DNA of 64,000 bases from Hyphomicrobiales bacterium (GTDB taxonomy: Bacteria > Pseudomonadota > Alphaproteobacteria > Rhizobiales > Aestuariivirgaceae). Positions 8,079 through 17,127 of this stretch are shown here, in pieces. The first letter of the stretch is position 1. Each line of letters starts with the position of its first letter. Below the pieces are notes generated by a model. That model did not search any database. It was not told the DNA's origin and worked only from the letters and a program-made list of their open reading frames with translations. The position numbers were made by a program, and so were the translations under genes. The stretch covers positions 124,001 through 188,000 of the forward strand of contig JANYLQ010000029.1 of NCBI GenBank assembly GCA_025363755.1, written 5' to 3'.

Positions 8079-8600
8079 CTACTGAATTCTTGCAATCATT
8101 GCATCAAGCATCTTTGCCATATCGCCCGTCGCAATGGACTTGGCTGTGATGAGATCGGCCTTGGCACCTGAGGCGTTACCTCTACGCATGAGATAGGTGG
8201 CGCGCAAAATGTAGACTTCGGGCTCTTTGGGCGAAGCGACAATGGCTGCATCTAAATCTGCAAAGCCACCTTTTTCATCTTTCAGAATAATCTTGGCTTC
8301 GCCACGCGCCGAGTAAGCCACGCCGAGTGTTGGGTCAGACAGCACTGCGCTGGTGAAATCGGCTACGGCTTGCGCATTTTTATGGAGCACGAGATTGATG
8401 CGGCCACGATCATAAGCAGCTTTTGCATTTCTGGGGTCCGAATCTAAGGCAGCGTCAAAAGCTTTTAGAGCGCTCGCTACATCTTTTGCAGCGAGTGCTG
8501 CTTCACCTTGCCTGACCAGATCATCGGCAGGTGTTGCTTGCGCCGAACTTATCGCCAGCAAAACACAAAACGCCACCCATTTCATAGAACTTAAACCCAT
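8079..8600 (-). CDS. TPR-repeat exported protein at the end of the glycerol operon
   Basis: 173 aa (or 168 aa if translation begins at the second ATG, 8585). A signal peptide (MKWVAFCVLLAISSAQA) is followed by tetratricopeptide-like helices: repeated A-x-x-x-G-A/R-x-x-x-x-x-x-x-x-A patterns such as AKAAYDRGRINLVLHKNAQA and GVAYSARGEAKIILKD. It is likely periplasmic and a protein-interaction scaffold. The first ATG overlaps the end of the DUF2160 gene by 10 bp, so it is co-translated with glpU. It is not part of the textbook glpSTPQUV set; its role with the transporter is unknown. Confidence 0.82.
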   Translation of the reverse strand: MGLSSMKWVAFCVLLAISSAQATPADDLVRQGEAALAAKDVASALKAFDAALDSDPRNAKAAYDRGRINLVLHKNAQAVADFTSAVLSDPTLGVAYSARGEAKIILKDEKGGFADLDAAIVASPKEPEVYILRATYLMRRGNASGAKADLITAKSIATGDMAKMLDAMIARIQ

Positions 8601-8890
8601 TTAAAAATCGCAAACGCCCAAAGCACGCACACCACCAGCCCACCCCAAATTTCGTCGCTTGCCCAGCCGACCCAAGCCAACATGATGAAACAACTGCCGA
8701 GAATGCTTATGAAGAGGCGGTCTCCTCGGGTCGTATCTAACCCAAATGCACCATGTCGCGGCGCGCCGCCGGGGGAGCGATATTCCAACGCGCCCATGGC
8801 GGCGATTGAGGTGAAGATGGCAATGAAGAAAATTCCCGTCGGCCAAGTCCAGACCATCCATGACAGGTCGAAGATTGATGTAGTCTGCAT
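8591..8890 (-). CDS. glpU: small membrane protein DUF2160, glycerol transporter accessory GlpU
   Basis: 99-aa protein with three hydrophobic segments and a central short polar loop (EYRSPGGAPRHGAFGLDTTRGDR), the DUF2160 pattern. In rhizobial glycerol operons a protein of this type is encoded next to the permeases (GlpU). Here it follows glpQ by 12 bp on the same strand and overlaps the TPR gene. A function is not established; membrane location suggests that it assists the permease complex. Confidence 0.85.
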   Translation of the reverse strand: MQTTSIFDLSWMVWTWPTGIFFIAIFTSIAAMGALEYRSPGGAPRHGAFGLDTTRGDRLFISILGSCFIMLAWVGWASDEIWGGLVVCVLWAFAIFKWV

Positions 8891-8902
8891 GTCTAAGCCT
8901 CC

Positions 8903-9703
8903 TTAAACGCGGCCCAGGGCAAAGCCCTTGGCGATATAGTTGCGCACGAAATAGATCACAACTGCGCCGGGGATCAGCGTCAGCGCTCCGGCAGCAGCCA
9001 ATAGTCCGAGTTGATAACCTGATGCGCTGGCAGTTTTAGTCATAATTGCAGCGATGGGTTTGGCGGCAACAGAGGTGAGCGTTTTGGCAAGCAACAGCTC
9101 AACCCATGAAAACATGAAGCAGAAGAAACAGGCCACGCCAATGCCAGCGGCAATTGTGGGGATGAAGATGCGAAAGAAGAAGCGCGGGAAAGAATAGCCA
9201 TCGACATAAGCCGTTTCGTCGAGTTCCTTTGGAACGCCCGACATGAAGCCCTCTAAAATCCACACCGCTAATGGGATGTTAAACAGCGTGTGGGAAAGTG
9301 CGACGGCCCACGGGGTGTCGAACAAACCGATTTGCGAGTAGAGTTGGAACACAGGCAGGGCAAACACTGCAGGTGGTGCCATGCGATTTGAGAGGAGCCA
9401 GAAGAACAGATGCTTATCGCCCAAAAATCTGTAGCGCGAGAAAGCATAAGCTGCGGGCAGAGCGACGGCCACCGATATGACAGTGTTGATCACAACATAT
9501 TCAATTGAATTGATGTAGCCTGAATACCATGATGGATCAGTTAGGATTGTCTGGTAACTGGCGAGTGTGAAATTGTGGGGATAAAGCGTGAAGCCACCCA
9601 AAATTTCATTGGTAGTTTTGAATGACATGTTGAGGAGCCAATAAATTGGGATCATCAAAAATGTCACGTAAAGCACGGGAACATAGCGGCTGAGGTTTTT
9701 CAT
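8903..9703 (-). CDS. glpQ: glycerol ABC transporter permease GlpQ
   Basis: 266-aa MalG-class permease with six predicted membrane helices and an EAA loop (LDETAYVDGYSFPRFFFRIFIP). It lies one base after glpP and pairs with it to form the pore for glycerol import. Order glpV-S-T-P-Q-U on one strand matches the R. leguminosarum glycerol operon, which supports the substrate assignment. Confidence 0.9.
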   Translation of the reverse strand: MKNLSRYVPVLYVTFLMIPIYWLLNMSFKTTNEILGGFTLYPHNFTLASYQTILTDPSWYSGYINSIEYVVINTVISVAVALPAAYAFSRYRFLGDKHLFFWLLSNRMAPPAVFALPVFQLYSQIGLFDTPWAVALSHTLFNIPLAVWILEGFMSGVPKELDETAYVDGYSFPRFFFRIFIPTIAAGIGVACFFCFMFSWVELLLAKTLTSVAAKPIAAIMTKTASASGYQLGLLAAAGALTLIPGAVVIYFVRNYIAKGFALGRV

Positions 9704-9704
9704 T

Positions 9705-10571
9705 TTATGCGTCCTCGTTCTTCATCATCAGAGTGTAGAACAGCCAAGACAGGAACAGAATAATCATGAAATAGATCAGAGACATTGCTGCTGCTGGCCC
9801 TAAATCAAACTGACCGAGCGCAATCTTAACCAGATCAATTGACAGGAAAGTTGTGGCGCTGCCTGGGCCACCGCCGGTGAGTACAGACACCTCGGTGTAA
9901 ATCATGAAGCTATCCATAAAACGCAGCAGCACGGCAATTGTCAGCACGTGTTTTAACTTGGGCAATTGAATGAACCGGAACACTGCCCAGGTTTTCGCAC
10001 CATCGACTTTGGCTGCCTGATAATAAGCATCCGGAATTGACACCAAGCCCGCATAGCAGAGGAGTGCCACAAGCGATGTCCAATGCCACACATCCATCAG
10101 CACAATGGTGAACCATGCGGCCACGGGTTGGCGCGTGTAGTTATAATCGATACCAAGACCGTTAATTACTTTAGCGAGCAAACCAATATCAGGCAGCGCC
10201 ATAATATTCCACATGGAGCCTACGACGTTCCAAGGGATGAGCAGTGGCAATGACATCAAGACGAGACACACAGACACCCACGGACCTTTACGCGGCATGG
10301 TGAGGGCGACGCCGAGGCCGAGCGGAATTTCAATCGCCAGCACGATGCCGGAAAATAGAAGCTGACGCAGCAAAGCGGAATGGAAGCGTTCGGAATGTAG
10401 AACATCCTGAAACCAATGCACACCCGCCCACGTGAAAACATTATCGCCGAATGTTTCTTGAACAGAATAATTGACCACGGTCATCAATGGGACAAGCGCG
10501 TTAAAAGCCACCATGATGAATACGGGGGCAACCAGCCACCATGCTTTATTGTTTTGGGTTTTGCTGCTCAT
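9705..10571 (-). CDS. glpP: glycerol ABC transporter permease GlpP
   Basis: 288-aa MalF-class permease with six hydrophobic segments and an EAA loop (YYQAAKVDGAKTWAVFRFIQLP). The start at 10571 gives an ATGA overlap with the glpT stop and has GGGTGGA a few bases upstream; an ATG at 10580 is also in frame but would overlap further. Forms the channel with GlpQ. Confidence 0.9.
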   Translation of the reverse strand: MSSKTQNNKAWWLVAPVFIMVAFNALVPLMTVVNYSVQETFGDNVFTWAGVHWFQDVLHSERFHSALLRQLLFSGIVLAIEIPLGLGVALTMPRKGPWVSVCLVLMSLPLLIPWNVVGSMWNIMALPDIGLLAKVINGLGIDYNYTRQPVAAWFTIVLMDVWHWTSLVALLCYAGLVSIPDAYYQAAKVDGAKTWAVFRFIQLPKLKHVLTIAVLLRFMDSFMIYTEVSVLTGGGPGSATTFLSIDLVKIALGQFDLGPAAAMSLIYFMIILFLSWLFYTLMMKNEDA

Positions 10572-11638
10572 ATGATCCACCCGTCGGCATAAATTTGGGT
10601 GTGGGCTTTATCAAAGGCCAAGTTCACTTTGCCTGTGGGAACTACTTGATCCTCAGGTAGGAGAAGTTTGATTGAACTGCCTGCGGCGCGGGTTTCAACG
10701 ATACGGAAGCGTCCGGCGTCGGCGACTTTTACGACGTCTGCGGGAATGCCAGTTTTTGCGAAGCTCACAAATTCAGGGCGCACGCCAATTTCGAGCTTTT
10801 GGCTTTGACCTTTAAAATTTGCGGCGTTCTCAGATGCGATTGTTTGGCCAGCAAAACTGGCTTTTCCGCCCTTCACTTCGCAAGGCAAAACATTCATGCC
10901 GGGGGAACCAATGAAATGGCCGACAAAGGTGTGTTTAGGTTTTTCAAAGAGTTCGATGGGGGTTCCGATTTGTACGATCTCGCCATTGTTCATGACGACA
11001 ACTTGATCTGCAAAAGTGAGCGCCTCGGTTTGATCATGGGTAACATAAATCATGGTGCGCCTAGTGCGTTGGTGAAGTTCCTTTAATTTGGAACGAAGTT
11101 GCCATTTGAGGTGCGGGTCAATCACCGTAAGCGGTTCATCAAACATGATTGCTGCCACGTCAGAGCGCACGAGGCCGCGGCCCAGTGAGATTTTTTGCTT
11201 ACCATCGGCAGTCAAGCCGGATGCACGTTTTTGCAACGTGGAAGTGAGATCAAGCATTCCCGCAATTTCTTTAACGCGTGGATCAATGACGGATTCTGCA
11301 ACACCACGATTGCGCAGTGGGAAAGCCAGATTATCATAAACCGTCATCGTGTCGTAGATAACCGGGAACTGGAATACTTGGGCAATATTGCGCTGTTCCG
11401 GGCTGGCACGAGAAACATCGCGCGCATCAAATAGAATTTTACCTTCAGTCGGCACCAACAATCCCGAAATCAAATTCAGCAATGTGGTTTTGCCGCAGCC
11501 TGATGGACCAAGCAGAGCATACGCACCACCATCGGCCCAATCGATCGATAATTTTTTCAAAACATAATCTTCATCGCGGTCCGGATTTGGAAAAGGCAAA
11601 TAGGAGTGACGCAGATTTTCGATTGAGATTTTGGCCAT
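10568..11638 (-). CDS. glpT: glycerol ABC transporter ATPase GlpT (degenerate signature motif)
   Basis: 356-aa nucleotide-binding subunit. Walker A GPSGCGKT (44-51), Q-loop Q90, Walker B IMFDE (164-168) and switch His in VTHD (201) are intact. The ABC signature is not: where LSGGQ is expected the chain reads LTADG (142-146), followed by KQKISLGRGL, which otherwise aligns with the family. Its partner GlpS has a good LSGGQ but no switch His, so the heterodimer should have one complete and one degenerate ATP site. A C-terminal TOBE-like domain follows (about 240-356). Start overlaps the glpS stop by one base (TAATG). Confidence 0.92.
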   Translation of the reverse strand: MAKISIENLRHSYLPFPNPDRDEDYVLKKLSIDWADGGAYALLGPSGCGKTTLLNLISGLLVPTEGKILFDARDVSRASPEQRNIAQVFQFPVIYDTMTVYDNLAFPLRNRGVAESVIDPRVKEIAGMLDLTSTLQKRASGLTADGKQKISLGRGLVRSDVAAIMFDEPLTVIDPHLKWQLRSKLKELHQRTRRTMIYVTHDQTEALTFADQVVVMNNGEIVQIGTPIELFEKPKHTFVGHFIGSPGMNVLPCEVKGGKASFAGQTIASENAANFKGQSQKLEIGVRPEFVSFAKTGIPADVVKVADAGRFRIVETRAAGSSIKLLLPEDQVVPTGKVNLAFDKAHTQIYADGWII

Positions 11639-12702
11639 TATGACACCAGCCTGTTGTTGGCGTCAAAGAACATAGCTTGATCAATATCAACGTAGAGTTT
11701 TGCTTGTGAACCTAAGGGCAAGGCGTGAATGCCATGTGATTGTGAAATCCAAGTGCTGTTGTCGATGCGGGTGTGAATGACGCTTTCAGAACCGGAAATC
11801 TCAGTCACAAGAACTTCAGCATCAAAACTGCCAAGTGCCTTTCCGTCCTTGTTCGGTGATACATTATAGGGGCGCACACCAATCATATAATTTCCATCAG
11901 GTAATTTAGAACCCGCCTGCCCTATGGGCCATTTCTGATTTCCGAAAATTGTTAATTGATTGCCGCGCTTCTCGACTTTTGCCGTGTTCATTGGCGGCTC
12001 AGAGAAGACTTGTGCTGTCAATAAATCATGTGGCTTACGGTAAGTTGATGATGTGGGGCCAAATTGGGTGATGTGACCTTCATGCATGGTGGCTGTATTG
12101 CCACCAAACAAAAGTGCTTCATTAGGTTCGGTCGTGGCATAAACTACAATTGCGTCACGATCTGCGAACAACTTAGGCAGTTCATCGCGCAACTCTTCGC
12201 GCAATTTGTAATCGAGATTGGCAAGCGGCTCGTCGAGTAGAATGATGTCGCTGTCTTTGACCAGTGCCCTTGCAATGGCTGTGCGCTGTTGTTGACCACC
12301 AGAGAGTTCAGAAGGCTTACGCTTTAACATAGGGCCAAGACGCAGTAGCTCGGCGGCCTTGCCGACGCGGCGCTCAATTTCAACAGCCTCCATTCCCGCT
12401 ACACGCAACGGGGAGGCGATGTTGTCATAAACATTGAAATTCGGATAATTGATGAATTGTTGATAAACCATGGAGACATTGCGTTTTTGCACGGCAGCGC
12501 CTGTTACATCTCGGCCTTTGAAAAAAATCTTGCCGCTGGTTGGTTTTTGAATACCTGCGATGAGCTGCATCAATGTGGTCTTGCCAGCTAGCGTGGTGCC
12601 AAGCAAAACGTTGAAGCTGCGCGGTTCAAGCTTCAACGAAGTTTCATAAATGTGTGTGTCTGCGCCGACACGTTTCACAATGTTTTGAAGTTCAAGCGAC
12701 AT
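11638..12702 (-). CDS. glpS: glycerol ABC transporter ATPase GlpS (switch histidine missing)
   Basis: 354-aa ATPase subunit. Walker A is GTTLAGKT (35-42), Q-loop Q81, signature LSGGQ (133-137), Walker B ILLDE (154-158). The switch region reads Y-A-T-T-E-P-N-E-A, so Thr191 takes the place of the usual His. TOBE-like C-terminus. Start at 12702 is preferred because it matches the family N-terminus (M-x-L-x-L-x-N); ATG 12714 is possible. Reading from 12780 is rejected because it would run through the hairpin at 12759-12785. Second gene after glpV, separated by that hairpin. Confidence 0.9.
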   Translation of the reverse strand: MSLELQNIVKRVGADTHIYETSLKLEPRSFNVLLGTTLAGKTTLMQLIAGIQKPTSGKIFFKGRDVTGAAVQKRNVSMVYQQFINYPNFNVYDNIASPLRVAGMEAVEIERRVGKAAELLRLGPMLKRKPSELSGGQQQRTAIARALVKDSDIILLDEPLANLDYKLREELRDELPKLFADRDAIVVYATTEPNEALLFGGNTATMHEGHITQFGPTSSTYRKPHDLLTAQVFSEPPMNTAKVEKRGNQLTIFGNQKWPIGQAGSKLPDGNYMIGVRPYNVSPNKDGKALGSFDAEVLVTEISGSESVIHTRIDNSTWISQSHGIHALPLGSQAKLYVDIDQAMFFDANNRLVS

Positions 12703-12758
12703 GGCGCTCAGCATTACCTTAAAAATAAAGAACCAATAAGTCCTAATCGGAAAAATTA

Positions 12759-12785
12759 CCGAGGTGTGGATCGTACACACCTCGG
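12759..12785 (-). terminator. attenuator-like hairpin between glpV and glpS
   Basis: Perfect 10-bp arms CCGAGGTGTG (12759-12768) and CACACCTCGG (12776-12785) enclose 7 bases. On the minus strand the stem is followed by GGTAATTTTTCC. It lies between the binding protein gene and the first ATPase gene, so it probably terminates part of the transcripts or protects the glpV message and allows excess binding protein. Confidence 0.75.
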
Positions 12786-12816
12786 CTACGTCACAGGGAG
12801 GAGACGTTAGATTGCG

Positions 12817-14556
12817 TTATTGCGCTGTTGTCCAGCGCTTGATCAGCTCATCATAGGCAATCGTTTCGCCTGGCGGCTTTTCATTGTCGAGCTTAGCCCA
12901 TGGCGCATGATCCTTGCTCAACATTGTCGCTGGATCTTTCTTTTCAGCCAAGCGTGGACCGCAATCATGGTAAGTGTGGTTGGCTTTATCAGCCGCTTCC
13001 ATACGTCCCATCAATGTATCCATTTGATCGGCCAAACGGTCCATAGCCTGTTGGGCTGTGAAGGCACCTGAATTCACGTCACCGATATTTTCCCAGAAGA
13101 GCTGAGCCAATTTCGGATAATCAGGAACGTTCACGCCTGTTGGCGTCCACGACACACGGTCTGGTGAGCGATAGAACTCGATCAAACCACCAAGATTTGG
13201 TGCGCGTTCAGTGAAAGACTTATGACGCACTGTGGAGTCACGTACGAAGGTTAAACCAACATGGCTCTTCTTCGTATCGACTGTTTTGGAAGTGATGAAT
13301 TGCAGATAGAGCCAGGCTGCTTTTGTGTGAGCTGGATCAACTGCTTTCATCAAAGTGGCAGAACCCACGTCCTGGTAACCGCGCTGAGAGCCTTCTTTCC
13401 AATATGGACCATGTGGTGAAGGAGCCATCCGCCACAAAGGCTTTCCGGCATCATCTACAACATTGTTGCCTTCACTTTTTGGAACCACGAGCGATGCTGT
13501 GAACGCTGAGTACCAGAAGATTTGCTGAGCAACATTGCCCGAAGCCAAGGATGGCAGAGATTGGTAGAAGTCCAAATCAGCTGCACCTGGAGGGGCATAT
13601 TTACGCAGCCATTCATCCCATTTGGCGACAGCGTAAACTGCTGCTGGGCTGTTGGCACCGCCGCCGCGCGACACTGATGCGCCAACGGGGTTGCACGAAC
13701 CTTTTTCCATGCGAATACCCCATTCATCAACAGGGCGACCGTTTGGAAGACCAGGATCAGCTTCACCAGCCATTGAAAGCCAAGCATCCGTCATGCGCCA
13801 GCCGAGATCGGGCGCACGCTTGCCGTAATCCATGTGGCCGTAAATTTTCTTGCCGTCGATTTCTTTGATGTCTTCAGTGAAGAATTTGGCGATATCTTCA
13901 TAGGCCGACCAGTTCACTGGAACGCCGAGCTCATAGCCATACTTAGCTTTGAACTTTTCTTTCAGGTCAGCACGATCAAACCAATCTTTACGGAACCAAT
14001 AGAGGTTCGCAAATTGCTGGTCAGGCAATTGCCACAATTTGCCATCTGGGCCTGTTGTAAAAGCTGTGCCCATATAGTCTTTCAGATCAATGCCTGGGTT
14101 GGTCACATCTTTACCATCACCGGCCATATAGTCTGTCAAATTTACAGCGGCTTGTAAGCGAGCGTGCGTGCCGATTAAATCCGAGTCGTTGATGTAGGCA
14201 TCGTAAATTGTGCGGTTTGTCTGCATCTGCGTTTGAATAGCCTGCACAACATCGCCTTCACCCATATATTGATGATTAATCTTGATGCCGGTAATTTCAG
14301 AAAAAGCCTTGGCCAAAACCTTGCTTTCATATTCATGGGTTGGAATATCTTCAGATACGATGTTTATTTCCATGCCTTTGAATGGTTTTGCTGCCTTTGC
14401 AAACCATTGCATTTCTTTCATCTGGTCATCCTTCGACAAAACCGAAGGTTGGAACTCTGCGTCAATCCATTTCTTTGCTGCGGCATCGTCCGCATAGCTT
14501 GGGCTTGCAAGCAAAAATAATGCCGCGGCAGCCGTTGCCATAAGTTTCAATTTCAT
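12817..14556 (-). CDS. glpV: glycerol ABC transporter substrate-binding protein GlpV
   Basis: 579-aa periplasmic binding protein of family 1, large for the family, as known for GlpV. Signal peptide MKLKLMATAAAALFLLASPSYADD. The start at 14556 has GGAGG about 8 bp upstream; the longer reading to 14637 has no ribosome site and no signal peptide. First gene of the transporter operon, divergent from glpR, with an operator-rich 245-bp gap. Binds glycerol (possibly also related polyols) and hands it to GlpPQ; assignment rests on operon identity. Confidence 0.9.
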   Translation of the reverse strand: MKLKLMATAAAALFLLASPSYADDAAAKKWIDAEFQPSVLSKDDQMKEMQWFAKAAKPFKGMEINIVSEDIPTHEYESKVLAKAFSEITGIKINHQYMGEGDVVQAIQTQMQTNRTIYDAYINDSDLIGTHARLQAAVNLTDYMAGDGKDVTNPGIDLKDYMGTAFTTGPDGKLWQLPDQQFANLYWFRKDWFDRADLKEKFKAKYGYELGVPVNWSAYEDIAKFFTEDIKEIDGKKIYGHMDYGKRAPDLGWRMTDAWLSMAGEADPGLPNGRPVDEWGIRMEKGSCNPVGASVSRGGGANSPAAVYAVAKWDEWLRKYAPPGAADLDFYQSLPSLASGNVAQQIFWYSAFTASLVVPKSEGNNVVDDAGKPLWRMAPSPHGPYWKEGSQRGYQDVGSATLMKAVDPAHTKAAWLYLQFITSKTVDTKKSHVGLTFVRDSTVRHKSFTERAPNLGGLIEFYRSPDRVSWTPTGVNVPDYPKLAQLFWENIGDVNSGAFTAQQAMDRLADQMDTLMGRMEAADKANHTYHDCGPRLAEKKDPATMLSKDHAPWAKLDNEKPPGETIAYDELIKRWTTAQ

Positions 14557-14615
14557 TGGGGGATCCTCCATTAAATATTTCTGCGCCCTTGTTTCCAGCG
14601 CTGGCAACACTATCA

Positions 14616-14706
14616 AACGAAACAAAACGAACGTCAATAGCTAAAATAACGAAAGCGTTGTGCACTGCAACGAAAATTTTGCAGTGCAATGTTGCATTAA
14701 ACGAAA
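14616..14706. promoter_or_regulatory. five phased AACGAA repeats, candidate GlpR operator array
   Basis: AACGAA(A) occurs in the same orientation at 14616, 14626, 14648, 14669 and 14700. Spacings are 10, 22, 21 and 31 bp, close to 1, 2, 2 and 3 helical turns, so all copies face one side of the DNA. TTCG-containing half sites are known for GlpR-type DeoR proteins. The array lies between glpV and glpR and should control both directions. Confidence 0.7.
14661..14688. promoter_or_regulatory. 10-bp inverted repeat inside the glp control region
   Basis: TGCACTGCAA (14661-14670) and TTGCAGTGCA (14679-14688) are perfect inverted arms around 8 bases that contain part of an AACGAAA repeat. It may be a second operator or a hairpin in the glpR or glpV leader. 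The string GCAGTGCAAT also occurs in the rhaR-rhaD control region at 42768. Confidence 0.55.
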
Positions 14707-14801
14707 AAAAGTGAAACTATGTGAATCTGTCGTCATTTTCACTTGCGATTGTGGCGCAAGGGTTCAAAGCCCTTTGGAAACCGAAAACTGAATGATTTGA
14801 G

Positions 14802-15602
14802 ATGCTTGTTTTAACCCCGCGCCAATCGCAAATTTTGAGCTTTGCTCGCCAAACCGGCAATGTGCTGGTGGATGATTTGGCTGTTCGCTTTGACGTGACG
14901 CCACAAACTATACGCAAAGATTTGAATGAGCTTTGCAACAACCGCTTGTTAGCGCGCACCCATGGCGGAGCGATGCTTTCTTCAGGCGTGCAGAATATGA
15001 CCTACGATTCGCGGCGGCAAATTGCTGCAACTGAAAAACAATCGATTGGTCGACACGCCGCAAAACTTATCCCAAATAATTGTTCGCTGTTCATCAATAT
15101 CGGGACAACCACTGAAGAGGTGGCACGCGCTTTGATCCATCATGAAGGGTTGTTGGTAATCACCAACAACATCCATGTGGCCAGAATTTTAATGCCTTAC
15201 CCGAATGTTGAAGTCATGATTGTGGGCGGCATGGTGCGGAGAACAGATGGCGGCATTATTGGAGAGCAGGCCATCGATATGATTGCGCAGTTTAAGGTCG
15301 ATCATGCCGTGATGGGTGTATCGGCCATTGATGATGATGGCGCATTACTCGACTTTGATTACCGCGAAGTGCGCGCTGCTCAAGCCATCATGCAAAATTC
15401 CCGGAACGTTATTTTGGTATCAGACGGCATGAAGTTTTCACGGTCAGCGCCTGTGCGCATTGGGCATCTTTCGCAGGTGGATGTATTTGTGACAGACGTT
15501 CAGCCACCAGATTCAATTATTGAACTCTGCAAACATAAAGGTGTTCAAATTGATGTGGTTGGCACGCAATCCGAAACTAATATTGAAGCGTTGGCATCAT
15601 GA
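14802..15602 (+). CDS. glpR: DeoR-family repressor GlpR
   Basis: 266-aa regulator. The N-terminal DeoR winged helix covers about residues 4-57 (TPRQSQIL... TPQTIRKDLNELC), followed by a sugar-phosphate sensor domain with GTTTEEVAR and the DGMKFSRSAPVRI segment typical of DeoR C-terminal domains. Glycerol-3-phosphate is the expected inducer. Divergent from glpV, and its stop codon overlaps the glpD start (ATGA at 15599-15602). The ribosome site before 14802 is weak (TTGAG). Confidence 0.9.
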   Translation: MLVLTPRQSQILSFARQTGNVLVDDLAVRFDVTPQTIRKDLNELCNNRLLARTHGGAMLSSGVQNMTYDSRRQIAATEKQSIGRHAAKLIPNNCSLFINIGTTTEEVARALIHHEGLLVITNNIHVARILMPYPNVEVMIVGGMVRRTDGGIIGEQAIDMIAQFKVDHAVMGVSAIDDDGALLDFDYREVRAAQAIMQNSRNVILVSDGMKFSRSAPVRIGHLSQVDVFVTDVQPPDSIIELCKHKGVQIDVVGTQSETNIEALAS

Positions 15603-17113
15603 TGTATGATCTTTTTATTATTGGTGGTGGCATTAACGGATGCAGCATTGCGCGCGATGCGGCCGGGCGCGGCATAAAAGTGTTTCTGGCTGAGATGAAT
15701 GATTTGGCGTCTGGCACATCGTCGGCATCAACAAAGCTCATTCACGGCGGACTGCGTTATCTCGAACATTACGAGTTTCGTTTGGTGCGTGAGGCGTTGA
15801 TCGAGCGGGAAGTATTGCTCAAGTCTGCACCTCATATTATTTGGCCACTGCGATTCATTTTACCTCATCATCAGGGGCTTCGCCCGCGCTGGCTGATCAG
15901 GCTAGGGTTGTTTATGTATGATCATTTGGGTGGTCGCAAAATTCTGCCGCCTACGCGTAGTGTTGATTTGACGACTGATGTAACCGGCACCTCGCTCAAG
16001 CAAGAATTTACAAAAGCGTTTGAGTATTCAGACTGCTGGGTTGAAGATTCACGTTTTGTGGTTTTAAACGCGCGCGATGCAGCTAAAAGAGGTGCGGTTA
16101 TCCGTACACGGACGAAAGTGCAATCGGCGCGTCGGATTGATGGTGGTTGGAGTGTTGATATTGTTGGCGACGACGGCACGATGGAGACAATCGAGACCAA
16201 AGTTCTGTTGAACTCTGCTGGGCCATGGGTGAGCGAAGTTTTGAGCACGGTGATTGGTCGCAATGATCCTGATAAGATTCGCATGGTGAAAGGCAGCCAC
16301 CTCGTGGTCGATAAACTCTATGATCATGACCGTTGCTACATTTTTCAGAACGCTGACGGGCGTATTTGTTTCGCTATCCCCTACGAAAATGATTTCACGC
16401 TCATCGGCACGACGGACGAAGATCACAAAGGCGATCCTGGTAAGCCTAAAATCACCGAAGCAGAGACGACTTATTTGCTGGCTGCCGTCAGCGAATATTT
16501 CAAAAAACCAGTCACGCGCAACATGGTGCGTTGGTCTTATTCTGGCATTCGCCCTTTATATGATGACGGTGCAAGCAAAGCGCAGGAAGCAACGCGCGAT
16601 TATGTTTTAAAGGTGGATCAACCTGAAGGCCAAGCGCCGTTACTTTCGGTATTTGGCGGCAAGATTACCACTTCACGCAAACTTGCAGAGCATGCGTTAG
16701 AAAAGTTGGCGGTATTTTTTCCAAATGCGACTGCGCCATGGAACCGAAACGCACAATTGCCGGGCGGTGATTTTGCAGTTGGTGATGTGGCTAAACATAT
16801 TGAAGCTAAAAAGAAAGCTTACTCATTCCTCAAACCAGCAAATGTCGTGCGAATGTTCAAAGCGTATGGCACGGAGATTGATAAGATTTTGGGCGAAGCA
16901 CGTTTTGCATCTGACCTTGGTAAATTCTTTGGCCCAGTCAGCGAACGTGAAATCGAATTCCTGCGGGCCAATGAATGGGTGACATGTGCTGATGATATTT
17001 TGTGGCGGCGCTCTAAACTTGGCTTGCATATGAGTGCTGAAGAGCAGAGTGCTCTACAGGACTATATGAGCGATAACGTTGCGAAGAACCCAAAAAAATC
17101 GGCAAAGAAATAA
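15599..17113 (+). CDS. glpD: FAD-dependent glycerol-3-phosphate dehydrogenase GlpD
   Basis: 504-aa membrane-associated flavoprotein that oxidises glycerol-3-phosphate to dihydroxyacetone phosphate and passes electrons to quinone. The FAD motif [12 protein letters not shown] is at residues 9-20, and the family signature [23 protein letters not shown] (approached as [12 protein letters not shown]) follows. Length is normal. Coupled to glpR by ATGA overlap. No glycerol kinase is encoded in the window; it must be elsewhere. Because EryB (erythritol-phosphate dehydrogenase) is a close relative and an EryI-type isomerase is next, a polyol phosphate other than glycerol-3-phosphate is a minor alternative. 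Confidence 0.92.
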   Translation: MMYDLFIIGGGINGCSIARDAAGRGIKVFLAEMNDLASGTSSASTKLIHGGLRYLEHYEFRLVREALIEREVLLKSAPHIIWPLRFILPHHQGLRPRWLIRLGLFMYDHLGGRKILPPTRSVDLTTDVTGTSLKQEFTKAFEYSDCWVEDSRFVVLNARDAAKRGAVIRTRTKVQSARRIDGGWSVDIVGDDGTMETIETKVLLNSAGPWVSEVLSTVIGRNDPDKIRMVKGSHLVVDKLYDHDRCYIFQNADGRICFAIPYENDFTLIGTTDEDHKGDPGKPKITEAETTYLLAAVSEYFKKPVTRNMVRWSYSGIRPLYDDGASKAQEATRDYVLKVDQPEGQAPLLSVFGGKITTSRKLAEHALEKLAVFFPNATAPWNRNAQLPGGDFAVGDVAKHIEAKKKAYSFLKPANVVRMFKAYGTEIDKILGEARFASDLGKFFGPVSEREIEFLRANEWVTCADDILWRRSKLGLHMSAEEQSALQDYMSDNVAKNPKKSAKK

Positions 17114-17127
17114 AAAGGAGCCAATTC

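Noticed and set aside
12703-12780. Longer GlpS starting at 12780
   Set aside because: The added residues run through a perfect 10-bp-arm hairpin, lack a ribosome site and do not resemble the family N-terminus.
14557-14637. N-terminal extension of GlpV to 14637
   Set aside because: It would overlap the AACGAA operator repeats and remove the signal peptide from the N-terminus.
15922-16426. Antisense open frames within glpD
   Set aside because: They mirror the codon pattern of glpD on the other strand, have no ribosome site and show no protein-like features.
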